Below, in pieces: positions 1 through 5,580 of a stretch of 5,580 nt of DNA. The stretch's first letter is position 1, and each line of letters opens with the position of its first letter. The notes under the pieces are model-generated. The model worked only from the letters and a program-made list of their open reading frames with translations. It did not search any database and was not told where the DNA came from. The DNA is from Acidobacteriaceae bacterium (GTDB lineage Bacteria; Acidobacteriota; Terriglobia; Terriglobales; Acidobacteriaceae): NCBI GenBank assembly GCA_003164255.1, contig PLST01000363.1, positions 1 to 5,580 of the forward strand, read 5' to 3'. The position numbers and the translations under genes are program-made.

Positions 1-291
1 CTTGCTCCCGGAGCCAGCCTGCGCAACGGCAAGCTCAGCCTGCTGGCCTTCAAAACTCGTAGCCGCATGCGCTACATGCTTTTTCTTGCGGCTGTGCTCG
101 CCGGGCGACACACCTTTGCCCGGGAAGTCGAGTTGCTTGAGACAGCTTCAGTCGAATGTCGCGCCCCGAAGGGCTCTGACGATTCGTTCTTCGTCGAGGC
201 AGATGGCGAAGTGCTCGGCTCGCTGCCCGCCCGCTTTGAAGTCGTGCCTCACTCCCTTACGCTGCTCGTCCCTGCGAACGCCCAGCCGTAA
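1..291 (+). CDS. Diacylglycerol/lipid kinase (DagK/YegS family), C-terminal part
   Basis: Frame 1 is open from the window edge to a TAA at 289-291 and gives 96 residues, the end of a longer protein whose N-terminal catalytic part lies upstream. The visible part matches the C-terminal beta-sandwich domain of the diacylglycerol kinase/YegS/sphingosine kinase-like family. It starts with a LRNGKLSLLAF strand (the usual 'DG.L.v' turn) and continues with a basic helix ending in LAGRHT. It ends with the family signature V-E-A-D-G-E-V-L-G-S-L-P, followed by FEVVPHSLTLLVP. Enzymes of this family phosphorylate diacylglycerol or related lipids with ATP at the inner membrane face and recycle lipid in phospholipid turnover. 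The nucleotide-binding GGDGT motif is not in the window, so exact substrate and activity cannot be judged. An ATG at 67 lies inside the domain and is not the start. The gene converges on the transporter gene, 49 bases away. The family assignment is fairly secure; the substrate is not. Confidence 0.82.
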   Translation, partial: LAPGASLRNGKLSLLAFKTRSRMRYMLFLAAVLAGRHTFAREVELLETASVECRAPKGSDDSFFVEADGEVLGSLPARFEVVPHSLTLLVPANAQP

Positions 292-340
292 GAACCACGA
301 CCGGGCATCCGGGCGGATCAGGAGGCATGCAACCCATGCG

Positions 341-2518
341 CTACTTGTTTAGCGGTTTCCGCGCAAAATAGTAGAGCGCGAATGCCAGCGCCAGAAAAGC
401 CAGCACTGATACGCCGTTGTTGTAGAGGAACGTCTGAGGCAGACCAATCGGGTTGTCTTTGTTCCAGGTTGTCTCGTAGAACTTGAAGGCTACTCCCAAC
501 AGCCCCATGATGCCGCCTGCAGCAATCAGCCCTGAGGCAAACAGCGAACCCGGCGAAACGTCACCTTCCTGGGCGCCGCCGGCTTTCTCAACCGCCCGGT
601 CCACAAGCCATCGCACCACCCCACCCGTAAAGATGGCCAGCGTGGTGCCGATCGAGAGATAGGCTCCAACCGCAAATGAGAGTGAACGAACTCCCAGTAA
701 CTCCACGGCGATCACCAGGAACACGCCCAGCATCACCAGTCCCCACGGCAGTTTTCGCGTGAGAATTCCATTGATCACCGTGGCCATCAGGCGGGCCTGG
801 GGCGCCGCCGCCTTCTCGCTGCCAATGCCCGGGATCCATTGCACTTCAATCTGGCCCGTTGCCGGAGAGTAGAGATACTTGCCGTCCGCCAACTCTGAGG
901 AGCCCAGCGCGTTGAGCACAATGTATTCGCTTTTGTGATGGATCGTCGAGGTGTGGTTCGGTCCCTTTACGGTGAATTGATCAATCAGTCCACGGGGGTC
1001 GGACTGCACTGCCACTCCGGGATGCGGCGCACTCAGGCTCCACGGCCGCGGTGCTTCCTTGAACTCCTGCAGTCCCATGTTCATCAGGTTAAGGGTGACG
1101 CCGATGGCAATCGTTGAAACCGTGATCCCGATGAAAAATGCGATCCGTTGCTTGATCGGGGTGGCTCCTAAAAGAAATCCAGTCTTCAGGTCCTGCGAGG
1201 TGTCTCCCGCCTCTGCTGAGGCAATGCAGACCACGCCGCCGATTGTGATTGCCAGCGCGCCAAATGCCGGCGCCGTCCATCCATTCACCAGGAAGATTGC
1301 TGACGTCGCCATCAGGGTCGCGATCGTCATTCCCGAAATCGGGTTGGCCGAGCTGCCGATCAATCCCACAATGCGTGAGCTCACGGTCACAAAAAGAAAC
1401 CCGAAGATGACCACCAGGAGCGCCGCGCCAAGATTCGCAAGCAGCCCCACCTGCGCGCCCGGCACCGGCTTGAACTCGAGGAAGAGAAACATCAGAACCA
1501 CAAGTGCGATTGAGCCGATCACAGCAAAGCCCATGGACAGGTCGTGCTCCGTCCGTAGCGGCGCGGCGCCGTCGGCACCGCCCGTCCCGCGCATGTTCTT
1601 GAAGCCTGAACGCAGCGCTCCGATAATGGTCGGCAGCGTCTTCAGCAGCGTAATCAAGCCTGCGGCAGCCACCGCTCCTGCGCCCATCGGTCGAATGTAC
1701 GTCGCCCACAGATCGCTCGGTTCCATCTGCGCAATCGGAACAGTCCCCGGATAAATCGGCGTCGAGAGATTCTTTCCAAAGAAGTACAAAAGGGGCATCA
1801 GCACCAGCCAGGAAAACACGCCGCCTGCAAAGATAATGCCCGCCGTCTTCGGCCCGATGATGTAGCCCACCCCCAAGTATTCGCTCGTCGCGTCAGCCTT
1901 GATTGAGGAGCCTTTCAGCACGTGGTCCGGGCCAAAGTCCGGCCTGTATTCGGGTGTGCCCGGCCAAGCGCCAAACAGGTTTTCGTTCTGAAAAGCCGCG
2001 TAAATCGCACCCAATCCCAGCCCGAAGAACACGCGGCTGGCCGTCGAGCCACCACTGGCGCCGGCCTTGATCACGTCGGCACACGCCGTGCCCTCGGGAT
2101 ATTGCAGCGTCCCATGCTCCTCCACAATCAAAGGGCGTCGCAACGGCACCATGAACAGGACGCCCAGGTAGCCGCCAATCAGCGCCAGCATGAAGATTCT
2201 GAAGTATTCAAGGTCAAATCCAAGAAAGATCAGCGCCGGCAGCGTGAAAATGACCCCCGCCGCAATCGACTGGCCGGCGTTGCCCGCCGTCTGCACGATA
2301 ATCGTTTCCAGCACGGACGGGCGGCCCTTGTCTCGCAGCAGGCTAATAGAAATCACGGCGATGGGAATCGAAGCCGCAACCGTTAGCCCGGCCTTCAAGC
2401 CAACATAGACGGTGACCCCTCCAAAGATAATGCCGAAAAGCGAGCCCAGCAGAATGGCGCGCAACGTGAACTCAGGTCGGTTTTCACCGGGCGGTACAAA
2501 CGGTTGAAAGTCAGGCAC
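341..2518 (-). CDS. OPT-family oligopeptide transporter
   Basis: A complete 725-residue membrane protein of the OPT superfamily (TC 2.A.67), bacterial oligopeptide-transporter branch. Family members are secondary carriers in the cytoplasmic membrane; characterised relatives import oligopeptides or metal chelates, usually driven by protons. About 16 hydrophobic segments are visible, at roughly residues 20-40, 46-62, 84-101, 105-127, 160-176, 222-246, 276-296, 330-348, 357-379, 398-412, 417-434, 457-478, 590-609, 612-632, 658-680 and 700-718. Family-typical blocks are TAGNAGQSIAAGVIFTLPA (78-96), LQYPEGTACADVIKAG (138-153), IGSSANPISGMTIATL (387-402), AGDTSQDLKTGFLLGATP (437-454) and AAPQARLMATVINGI (571-585). 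A soluble segment of about 80 residues sits near 487-570. I chose the GTG at 2518-2516 because GGAGG lies 6 bases upstream and family-like sequence (PDFQPFVPP) begins there. The frame stays open to a GTG at 2767, but those 83 extra residues look nothing like a transporter N-terminus. The gene is divergent from the S53 peptidase, which suggests peptide uptake. The actual substrate cannot be read from sequence. Confidence 0.9.
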   Translation of the reverse strand: MPDFQPFVPPGENRPEFTLRAILLGSLFGIIFGGVTVYVGLKAGLTVAASIPIAVISISLLRDKGRPSVLETIIVQTAGNAGQSIAAGVIFTLPALIFLGFDLEYFRIFMLALIGGYLGVLFMVPLRRPLIVEEHGTLQYPEGTACADVIKAGASGGSTASRVFFGLGLGAIYAAFQNENLFGAWPGTPEYRPDFGPDHVLKGSSIKADATSEYLGVGYIIGPKTAGIIFAGGVFSWLVLMPLLYFFGKNLSTPIYPGTVPIAQMEPSDLWATYIRPMGAGAVAAAGLITLLKTLPTIIGALRSGFKNMRGTGGADGAAPLRTEHDLSMGFAVIGSIALVVLMFLFLEFKPVPGAQVGLLANLGAALLVVIFGFLFVTVSSRIVGLIGSSANPISGMTIATLMATSAIFLVNGWTAPAFGALAITIGGVVCIASAEAGDTSQDLKTGFLLGATPIKQRIAFFIGITVSTIAIGVTLNLMNMGLQEFKEAPRPWSLSAPHPGVAVQSDPRGLIDQFTVKGPNHTSTIHHKSEYIVLNALGSSELADGKYLYSPATGQIEVQWIPGIGSEKAAAPQARLMATVINGILTRKLPWGLVMLGVFLVIAVELLGVRSLSFAVGAYLSIGTTLAIFTGGVVRWLVDRAVEKAGGAQEGDVSPGSLFASGLIAAGGIMGLLGVAFKFYETTWNKDNPIGLPQTFLYNNGVSVLAFLALAFALYYFARKPLNK

Positions 2519-2524
2519 AGGCAG

Positions 2525-2529
2525 CCTCC
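2525..2529 (-). promoter_or_regulatory. Ribosome binding site of the OPT transporter
   Basis: On the minus strand GGAGG is followed by six bases (CTGCCT) and then the GTG at 2518-2516. The strong Shine-Dalgarno match at good spacing decides the start. It favours a GTG-initiated 725-residue protein over the open extension reaching 2767. Confidence 0.75.
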
Positions 2530-2709
2530 ATCTGATTGCTGTTGAAACTCTAAGACTAATACCAGAAGGGCGAGTGTAGCAGTGGCGGCGGCAGCCCGTC
2601 ACAAGCCTCCCGGTTTCCAGGCGCCCACGCCCTTCAAGGAGGCCGAAAGAACTCGAATTTGGTTCCTTGGTTTTCCCCCCGCTGCGGGCGCCGTTTTCCT
2701 TCGCCGCGC

Positions 2710-2720
2710 CCGGTAACCGG
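2710..2720. repeat. Short perfect palindrome CCGGT-A-ACCGG
   Basis: Two 5-base arms are perfect inverted complements around one central A. It lies in the divergent intergenic region, about 190 bases from the transporter start and 164 from the peptidase start. It could be an operator half-site pair, but such short GC-rich palindromes also occur by chance, and no second copy was seen in the window. Confidence 0.3.
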
Positions 2721-2809
2721 ACGGCAGTCCCCATGTCTCTACCACTAAAGTTACTTCCGAAACTCACCTTAATTCCTTCATTTTGCTGGACACGCGCGCT
2801 TCTCTTGGC

Positions 2810-2831
2810 CGATGATTCTAGAAATCATTCG
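2810..2831. promoter_or_regulatory. Imperfect dyad upstream of the S53 peptidase, possible operator
   Basis: The core is ATGATT-CTAGA-AATCAT at 2812-2828, with 6-base arms that are perfect inverted complements. The symmetry extends outward as CGATGATT against AATCATTCG with one unpaired base. It is AT-rich compared with its surroundings and ends 52 bases before the peptidase ATG, where a promoter-proximal regulator or a 5' leader hairpin could act. It contains an in-frame ATG (2812) that I do not take as the start. No regulator gene is in the window, so binding is inference. Confidence 0.35.
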
Positions 2832-2871
2832 TCGTCTTCAGTGTCCCCTGAGGTTCTTCCCGCCATCTTCA

Positions 2872-2878
2872 AGAGGAG
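2872..2878 (+). promoter_or_regulatory. Ribosome binding site of the S53 peptidase
   Basis: AGAGGAG lies five bases before the ATG at 2884. It supports that start over the in-frame ATG at 2812, which has no purine-rich element before it and would put 24 non-signal residues ahead of the signal peptide. It also fits better than the internal ATG at 2896. Confidence 0.75.
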
Positions 2879-2883
2879 TAGTC

Positions 2884-5190
2884 ATGATTGAAAAAATGTG
2901 CAAGTTTGCGCTTTCACTCGCCGTGGTTCTCTCGCTTTCCGGTTCTGTCAGTCAGGCGCAGTCCGTTATGACACACCATGTGCGTGACGTGGTTCGCTCG
3001 GGTCAGGCTGCATCCAACGGCCGGCTCCCGGCAAATCAGACATTGCAGCTTGACCTCGTTCTCCAACTCAGTGACCGCGCAGGCCTCCAGAGTTTCCTCA
3101 ATGATCTCTACAATCCATCCAGCCCGTCTTACCGTCAATTTCTTACGCCCGCGCAGTTCACCGCCCGCTTCGGCCCCTCGCAGCAGGACTACGATGCCGT
3201 CCTTCGCTTCGCCCAGAACTACGGTCTGCAGGTCGTCGGAGGCTCGCGTGACGGCATGGATGTCCAGGTCAAAGGCAGCGTGGCGGCCATCGAAACGGCC
3301 TTCCATGTAAGCATGCGCACCTACCAACATCCCACGGAAAATCGCTCCTTCTACAGTCCCGATGTCGAGCCCACGGTCGACCTGCTCTTCAGCCTCTGGC
3401 ATATCTCGGGCCTCGACAACTTCTCCACACCGCATCCCATGCTCGTCAACAAGAAGGACTACGCCGCGGCCAACGGTATCAGCCCAGACCAGGTGGTCTC
3501 GCACGCAACCACCGGCTCTGGCCCGTCAGCTTCTTTCCTTGGCAGCGACATGCGCGCCGCTTACTACGGTACCGGGACCCTTACGGGCGGCGGCCAGAAT
3601 CTCGGCCTCTTCGAGTACGAAGGTACCGATCTGGCCGATCTGCAAACCTACTACACCAACGCCAAGCAACCCTACCCAACCGGCGTGGTCTCCCTGTTAT
3701 CTGTCGATGGCACCAGCACCTCCTGCCTTGAGAAGAGCAGATGCGACGATACCGAGCAGACGCTTGATATGACGCAGGCTCTCGGCATGGCTCCCGGCCT
3801 AGCCAGTCTCGTCGTCTATGTCGGCACAACTGACACAGCCATCATCAGCGCCATGACCACGCACAGCCCGCTCCCCATGACCATAGGCTGTTCCTGGGGA
3901 TGGACTCCGGTCGATCCCACGTCCCTCGACCCCTACTTTGAAAAAATGGCGGCTCAAGGGCAGACCTTCTTTGTCGCCGCAGGCGATAGTTCGACCTGGA
4001 AGAAGACCAACTATCCCTGGCCCGCGGAAGATGCGAACGTGGTCACCGTCGGTGGCACTGACCTGGTAACCCAAGGCGCCGCTGGGGGTTGGAGCTCTGA
4101 AACCACATGGGTCGATGGCGGTGGCGGCATCAGCCCCGACGGCATTGCCATTCCGTCCTGGCAGCAGGCCGCTGGTGTCATCAACTCTTCCAACAAGGGC
4201 TCAACTACCCTGCGCAACGGTCCTGATGTTGCCGCCAACGCCAACTTCACCTTCTACGTTTGCGCTGACCAGACCACCTGCACGGCGAACAGCTACGGCG
4301 GCACCAGTTTTGCCGCGCCCATGTGGGCCGCCTATATTGCTCTCGTCAACCAGCAGTTGACCACCAACGGACAGCCGCTCATTGGCTTCCTCAACCCAAC
4401 CATTTACAAGCTCAACGAGCCCTCGGGCGCGTTGGCTCCCAGTTACACCACTAACTGGCACGACATTACGAGCGGCACCTCAGGCAGCTACTCCGCAACC
4501 ACCGGCTTCGACCTCACAACTGGATGGGGAAGTCCGACCTACAGCCTCATCGGCGCCCTCACCGCGGCCGCTCCAACCTCGTACTTCACTCTCTCAGCGA
4601 CGGCCGCGACCGCCCAGCAGGGTTCTGCGGGCACATCCACCGTTACCAGCACCGCCATCGGTGGCTACGCCGACGCCGTCACGCTCGTTGCATCCGGCAT
4701 GCCGGCTGGAGTGACCGTCGGCTATGGGACAAACCCAATCGCTCCGGCGGGTGGTTCGTCGGTCCTCACGTTCACCGTGCCATCAAACACAGCAACCGGC
4801 ACCTACACCATAACCGTGACGGGCACTGGCTCTGACGGTACCACGATTGAAACCACTTCCTTGACTCTGACCGTCACCGCCGCTCCCTCCAACTTCACAA
4901 TCGGAGCAAGTCCAACATCGCTTACTGTGAGAAGGGGATCGTCGGGCACTTCCAAAATCACAACCGCTGTTACACAGGGAACGATCACGTCCATCAGCCT
5001 CTCGGCATCCGGCCAGAAGAGTGGAGCTACCGTCTCTTTCAGTCCAACTTCCATCTCTGGCGGTAACGGAAGCTCGACAGTCAAGTTCACCATCAGCAGC
5101 CGGGCGACAACAGGCACTTATACCGTCACCATCACCGGAACAGGCGGCGGCAACACGCACACAACCGGCATTTCGCTCACAGTGCAATAA
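2884..5190 (+). CDS. Secreted S53 serine-carboxyl peptidase (kumamolisin/sedolisin-like) with two C-terminal Ig-like repeats
   Basis: A complete 768-residue preproprotein. Residues 1-25 form a Sec signal peptide: basic start MIEKMCK, hydrophobic core to about 19, probable cleavage after SQA (25). Residues about 53-180 match the pro-kumamolisin activation domain (NPSSPSYRQFLTPAQFTARFGPS at 77-99; the end at GLDNF, 176-180). The S53 domain spans about 215-560. The catalytic Glu291 and Asp295 are in the E-Q-T-L-D motif, the oxyanion Asp368 in AAGDSS, and the nucleophile Ser475 in GGTSFAAPMW. The calcium site is HDITSG (Asp527) with GFDLTTGWGSP (Asp543). All key residues are present, so an active endopeptidase is expected. 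Family members mature by self-cleavage and typically work at acidic pH. Residues 566-665 and 669-768 are two Ser/Thr/Gly-rich Ig-like repeats, probably for substrate or surface binding. Cys281/287 and Cys460/466 could form small disulfide loops. The protein should act outside the cytoplasm. Its substrate is unknown. Confidence 0.93.
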   Translation: MIEKMCKFALSLAVVLSLSGSVSQAQSVMTHHVRDVVRSGQAASNGRLPANQTLQLDLVLQLSDRAGLQSFLNDLYNPSSPSYRQFLTPAQFTARFGPSQQDYDAVLRFAQNYGLQVVGGSRDGMDVQVKGSVAAIETAFHVSMRTYQHPTENRSFYSPDVEPTVDLLFSLWHISGLDNFSTPHPMLVNKKDYAAANGISPDQVVSHATTGSGPSASFLGSDMRAAYYGTGTLTGGGQNLGLFEYEGTDLADLQTYYTNAKQPYPTGVVSLLSVDGTSTSCLEKSRCDDTEQTLDMTQALGMAPGLASLVVYVGTTDTAIISAMTTHSPLPMTIGCSWGWTPVDPTSLDPYFEKMAAQGQTFFVAAGDSSTWKKTNYPWPAEDANVVTVGGTDLVTQGAAGGWSSETTWVDGGGGISPDGIAIPSWQQAAGVINSSNKGSTTLRNGPDVAANANFTFYVCADQTTCTANSYGGTSFAAPMWAAYIALVNQQLTTNGQPLIGFLNPTIYKLNEPSGALAPSYTTNWHDITSGTSGSYSATTGFDLTTGWGSPTYSLIGALTAAAPTSYFTLSATAATAQQGSAGTSTVTSTAIGGYADAVTLVASGMPAGVTVGYGTNPIAPAGGSSVLTFTVPSNTATGTYTITVTGTGSDGTTIETTSLTLTVTAAPSNFTIGASPTSLTVRRGSSGTSKITTAVTQGTITSISLSASGQKSGATVSFSPTSISGGNGSSTVKFTISSRATTGTYTVTITGTGGGNTHTTGISLTVQ
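4579..5184 (+). repeat. Two tandem Ig-like domain repeats at the end of the S53 peptidase
   Basis: Two units of about 100 residues each (4579-4878 and 4888-5184) follow the catalytic domain. Both run from an aromatic-containing first strand (YFTLSA / NFTIGA) through a Q/R-G-S-x-G-T-S turn and S-G...(A)GVTV or GATVSF. Both then end in ATGTYTITVTGTG or TTGTYTVTITGTG plus a final TLTV/SLTV strand. The similarity is clear at protein level but diverged at DNA level, so the duplication is old or the domains were acquired separately. Many secreted Acidobacteriota proteins carry such modules; their usual role is adhesion or spacing, which here is inferred. Confidence 0.75.
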
Positions 5191-5223
5191 ACTCGGCGCT
5201 GCCCACAGCGTTGGATTTCAACT

Positions 5224-5252
5224 CAAGCCCGGATCCCCAAGGTCCGGGCTTG
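5224..5252 (+). terminator. Hairpin after the S53 peptidase stop codon
   Basis: A perfect 10-bp inverted repeat, CAAGCCCGGA (5224-5233) and TCCGGGCTTG (5243-5252), encloses a 9-base loop and starts 34 bases after the TAA. The inner loop can add one G-C and one G-T pair. No T-run follows on the plus strand, so it is not a classic intrinsic terminator. It may stop transcription less strictly, protect the 3' end of the peptidase mRNA, or work with Rho. Confidence 0.55.
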
Positions 5253-5286
5253 CCGCGTCTGCACTCATTTCGCGCCGCACGGCCCC

Positions 5287-5312
5287 TATCATCCGGCAAG
5301 TTCCACTTGGCG
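5287..5312 (+). promoter_or_regulatory. Possible -10 element with adjacent dyad before the acyltransferase gene
   Basis: TATCAT at 5287-5292 matches five of six bases of the -10 consensus. It is followed at 5294-5312 by an imperfect dyad with arms CAAGT and ACTTG around TCC, extended by CG/CG beyond a G-G mismatch. The dyad would cover the expected start of transcription, where a repressor could act. No good -35 lies 16-18 bases upstream (CTCATT), so this is weak. The remaining leader to 5381 contains only a small GGTTG-GGGG-CAACC hairpin (5334-5347). Confidence 0.25.
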
Positions 5313-5381
5313 AGAGCAGCCCTGAGAGGGTAAGGTTGGGGGCAACCAACGCTCCCAGCCGATCGGAGACTTCTGTCCAAA

Positions 5382-5580
5382 ATGAACAATCCGGCTCTCG
5401 CTCCCAGCCCTGTGCAACGACTTCTCTCGCTCGATGTTCTGCGCGGCATGACCATCGCCTTCATGATCATGGTGAACAACAACGGCGGAAGTGGTTCATG
5501 GGGCTTTATGAACCACGCCAGGTGGAATGGGCTGACGCCGACCGACCTGGTGTTTCCTACGTTTGTTTTTGTCGTGGGCG
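5382..5580 (+). CDS. HGSNAT/DUF5009-type membrane acyltransferase, N-terminal part
   Basis: An open frame begins at the ATG at 5382 and runs off the window after 66 codons. The start resembles the heparan-alpha-glucosaminide N-acetyltransferase-like (DUF5009/NagX-like) family. R-L-L-S-L-D-V-L-R-G (13-22) leads into the first membrane segment MTIAFMIMVN (23-32). Then come a short Gly/Ser-rich external loop, the block NHARWNGLTPTDLVFP (44-59) and the start of the second membrane segment. His45 in the H-A-x-W-N-G-L-T motif aligns with the histidine proposed as acetyl carrier in human HGSNAT. Such proteins move acetyl groups across the membrane to sugars; bacterial members are poorly characterised and often lie near glycan or amino-sugar genes. 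The frame upstream is closed by TAA at 5331-5333 and offers no ATG or GTG, so this start is the only good one. The nearest purine-rich site, GGAG (5365-5368), is 13 bases away, longer than usual. The gene follows the peptidase in the same direction but is separated by 191 bases and a hairpin, so it probably has its own promoter. Confidence 0.85.
   Translation, partial: MNNPALAPSPVQRLLSLDVLRGMTIAFMIMVNNNGGSGSWGFMNHARWNGLTPTDLVFPTFVFVVG

Larger units (their letters stand above)
2519..2883. other. Divergent intergenic region between transporter and peptidase genes
   Basis: This stretch of 365 bases lies between the start codons of two genes pointing away from each other, so it must hold the promoters of both unless an unseen transcript reads in. 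I see no convincing -35/-10 pair on either strand. On the minus strand the only AT-richer patch close to the transporter start is around 2541-2562 (TATTAG at 2561-2556), without a recognisable -35. On the plus side AT-richer sequence lies at 2741-2785. The region also contains two palindromes (2710-2720 and 2810-2831) and a distant inverted pair GCCTCC (2605-2610) / GGAGGC (2638-2643). No small gene with a credible start and composition was found. The middle (2581-2710) is GC-rich. Confidence 0.6.

Noticed and set aside
300..340. Terminator between the convergent lipid kinase and transporter genes
   Set aside because: Only a 5-bp stem (GCATG 325-329 / CATGC 335-339) and a CCGGGC direct repeat are seen, with no T-run. 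Too weak to call.
2..352. 116-residue frame overlapping the lipid kinase end
   Set aside because: It is out of frame with the recognisable lipid-kinase C-terminus at 1-291, and its Cys/Ser/Arg-rich composition is typical of a shadow frame.
1059..1754. Plus-strand 231-residue frame inside the OPT gene
   Set aside because: It is antisense to clearly conserved OPT membrane segments and has no plausible ribosome binding site or family pattern.
2605..2643. GCCTCC / GGAGGC inverted pair as a leader attenuator for the transporter
   Set aside because: The arms are only six bases and are separated by 27 bases, which is easily chance in GC-rich DNA.
2519..2767. N-terminal extension of the OPT transporter to a GTG at 2767
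   Set aside because: The 83 residues are Arg/Gly/Ser-rich and unlike any OPT N-terminus, and they precede a well-placed GGAGG-GTG start at 2518.
2812..2883. Earlier ATG start of the S53 peptidase at 2812
   Set aside because: It has no Shine-Dalgarno element, lies inside a dyad, and would add 24 residues before a normal signal peptide. The ATG at 2884 has AGAGGAG at proper spacing.
2914..3504. Minus-strand 196-residue frame inside the peptidase gene
   Set aside because: It is antisense to the propeptide and early catalytic domain. Long open antisense frames are common opposite GC-rich genes.
1..5580. Mobile element, CRISPR, tRNA or rRNA
   Set aside because: No transposase-like frame, terminal inverted repeats, regularly spaced repeats, cloverleaf or rRNA-like sequence was found on either strand.

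Overview
The window most resembles a member of the Acidobacteriota (Terriglobia type). This is an inference from gene types and protein style: a secreted kumamolisin-like S53 peptidase with Ser/Thr/Gly-rich Ig-like C-terminal repeats, a bacterial OPT-family transporter and a DUF5009/HGSNAT-like membrane acyltransferase, all in moderately GC-rich DNA. No marker gene is present to fix the taxonomy.

Layout from left to right. Positions 1-291 (+) hold the C-terminal 96 residues of a diacylglycerol/lipid kinase of the DagK/YegS type, cut by the window edge. After a 49-base convergent gap comes a full-length OPT-family oligopeptide transporter on the minus strand (341-2518). Its GTG start is fixed by a GGAGG ribosome binding site and by where family-like sequence begins. 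A 365-base divergent intergenic region (2519-2883) follows, with two short palindromes and no clear consensus promoter. Next is a complete secreted S53 (sedolisin/kumamolisin) endopeptidase on the plus strand (2884-5190). It has a signal peptide, an activation propeptide, a catalytic domain with an intact Glu-Asp-Asp-Ser set, and two C-terminal Ig-like repeats. A 191-base gap carries a strong 10-bp hairpin just after the peptidase stop and an imperfect dyad further on. The window ends inside the first 66 codons of an HGSNAT/DUF5009-type membrane acyltransferase (5382 onward, +).

Functionally, the two central genes could form a peptide-scavenging pair: an exported, probably acid-active endopeptidase that cuts proteins outside the cell, and a divergently transcribed transporter that imports oligopeptides. 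This rests on gene arrangement and family roles and is not shown by the sequence. I found no RNA gene, mobile element, CRISPR array or clearly novel multigene system. The more unusual points are the soluble insert in the transporter, the divergent peptidase/transporter arrangement and the dyads near the start regions.
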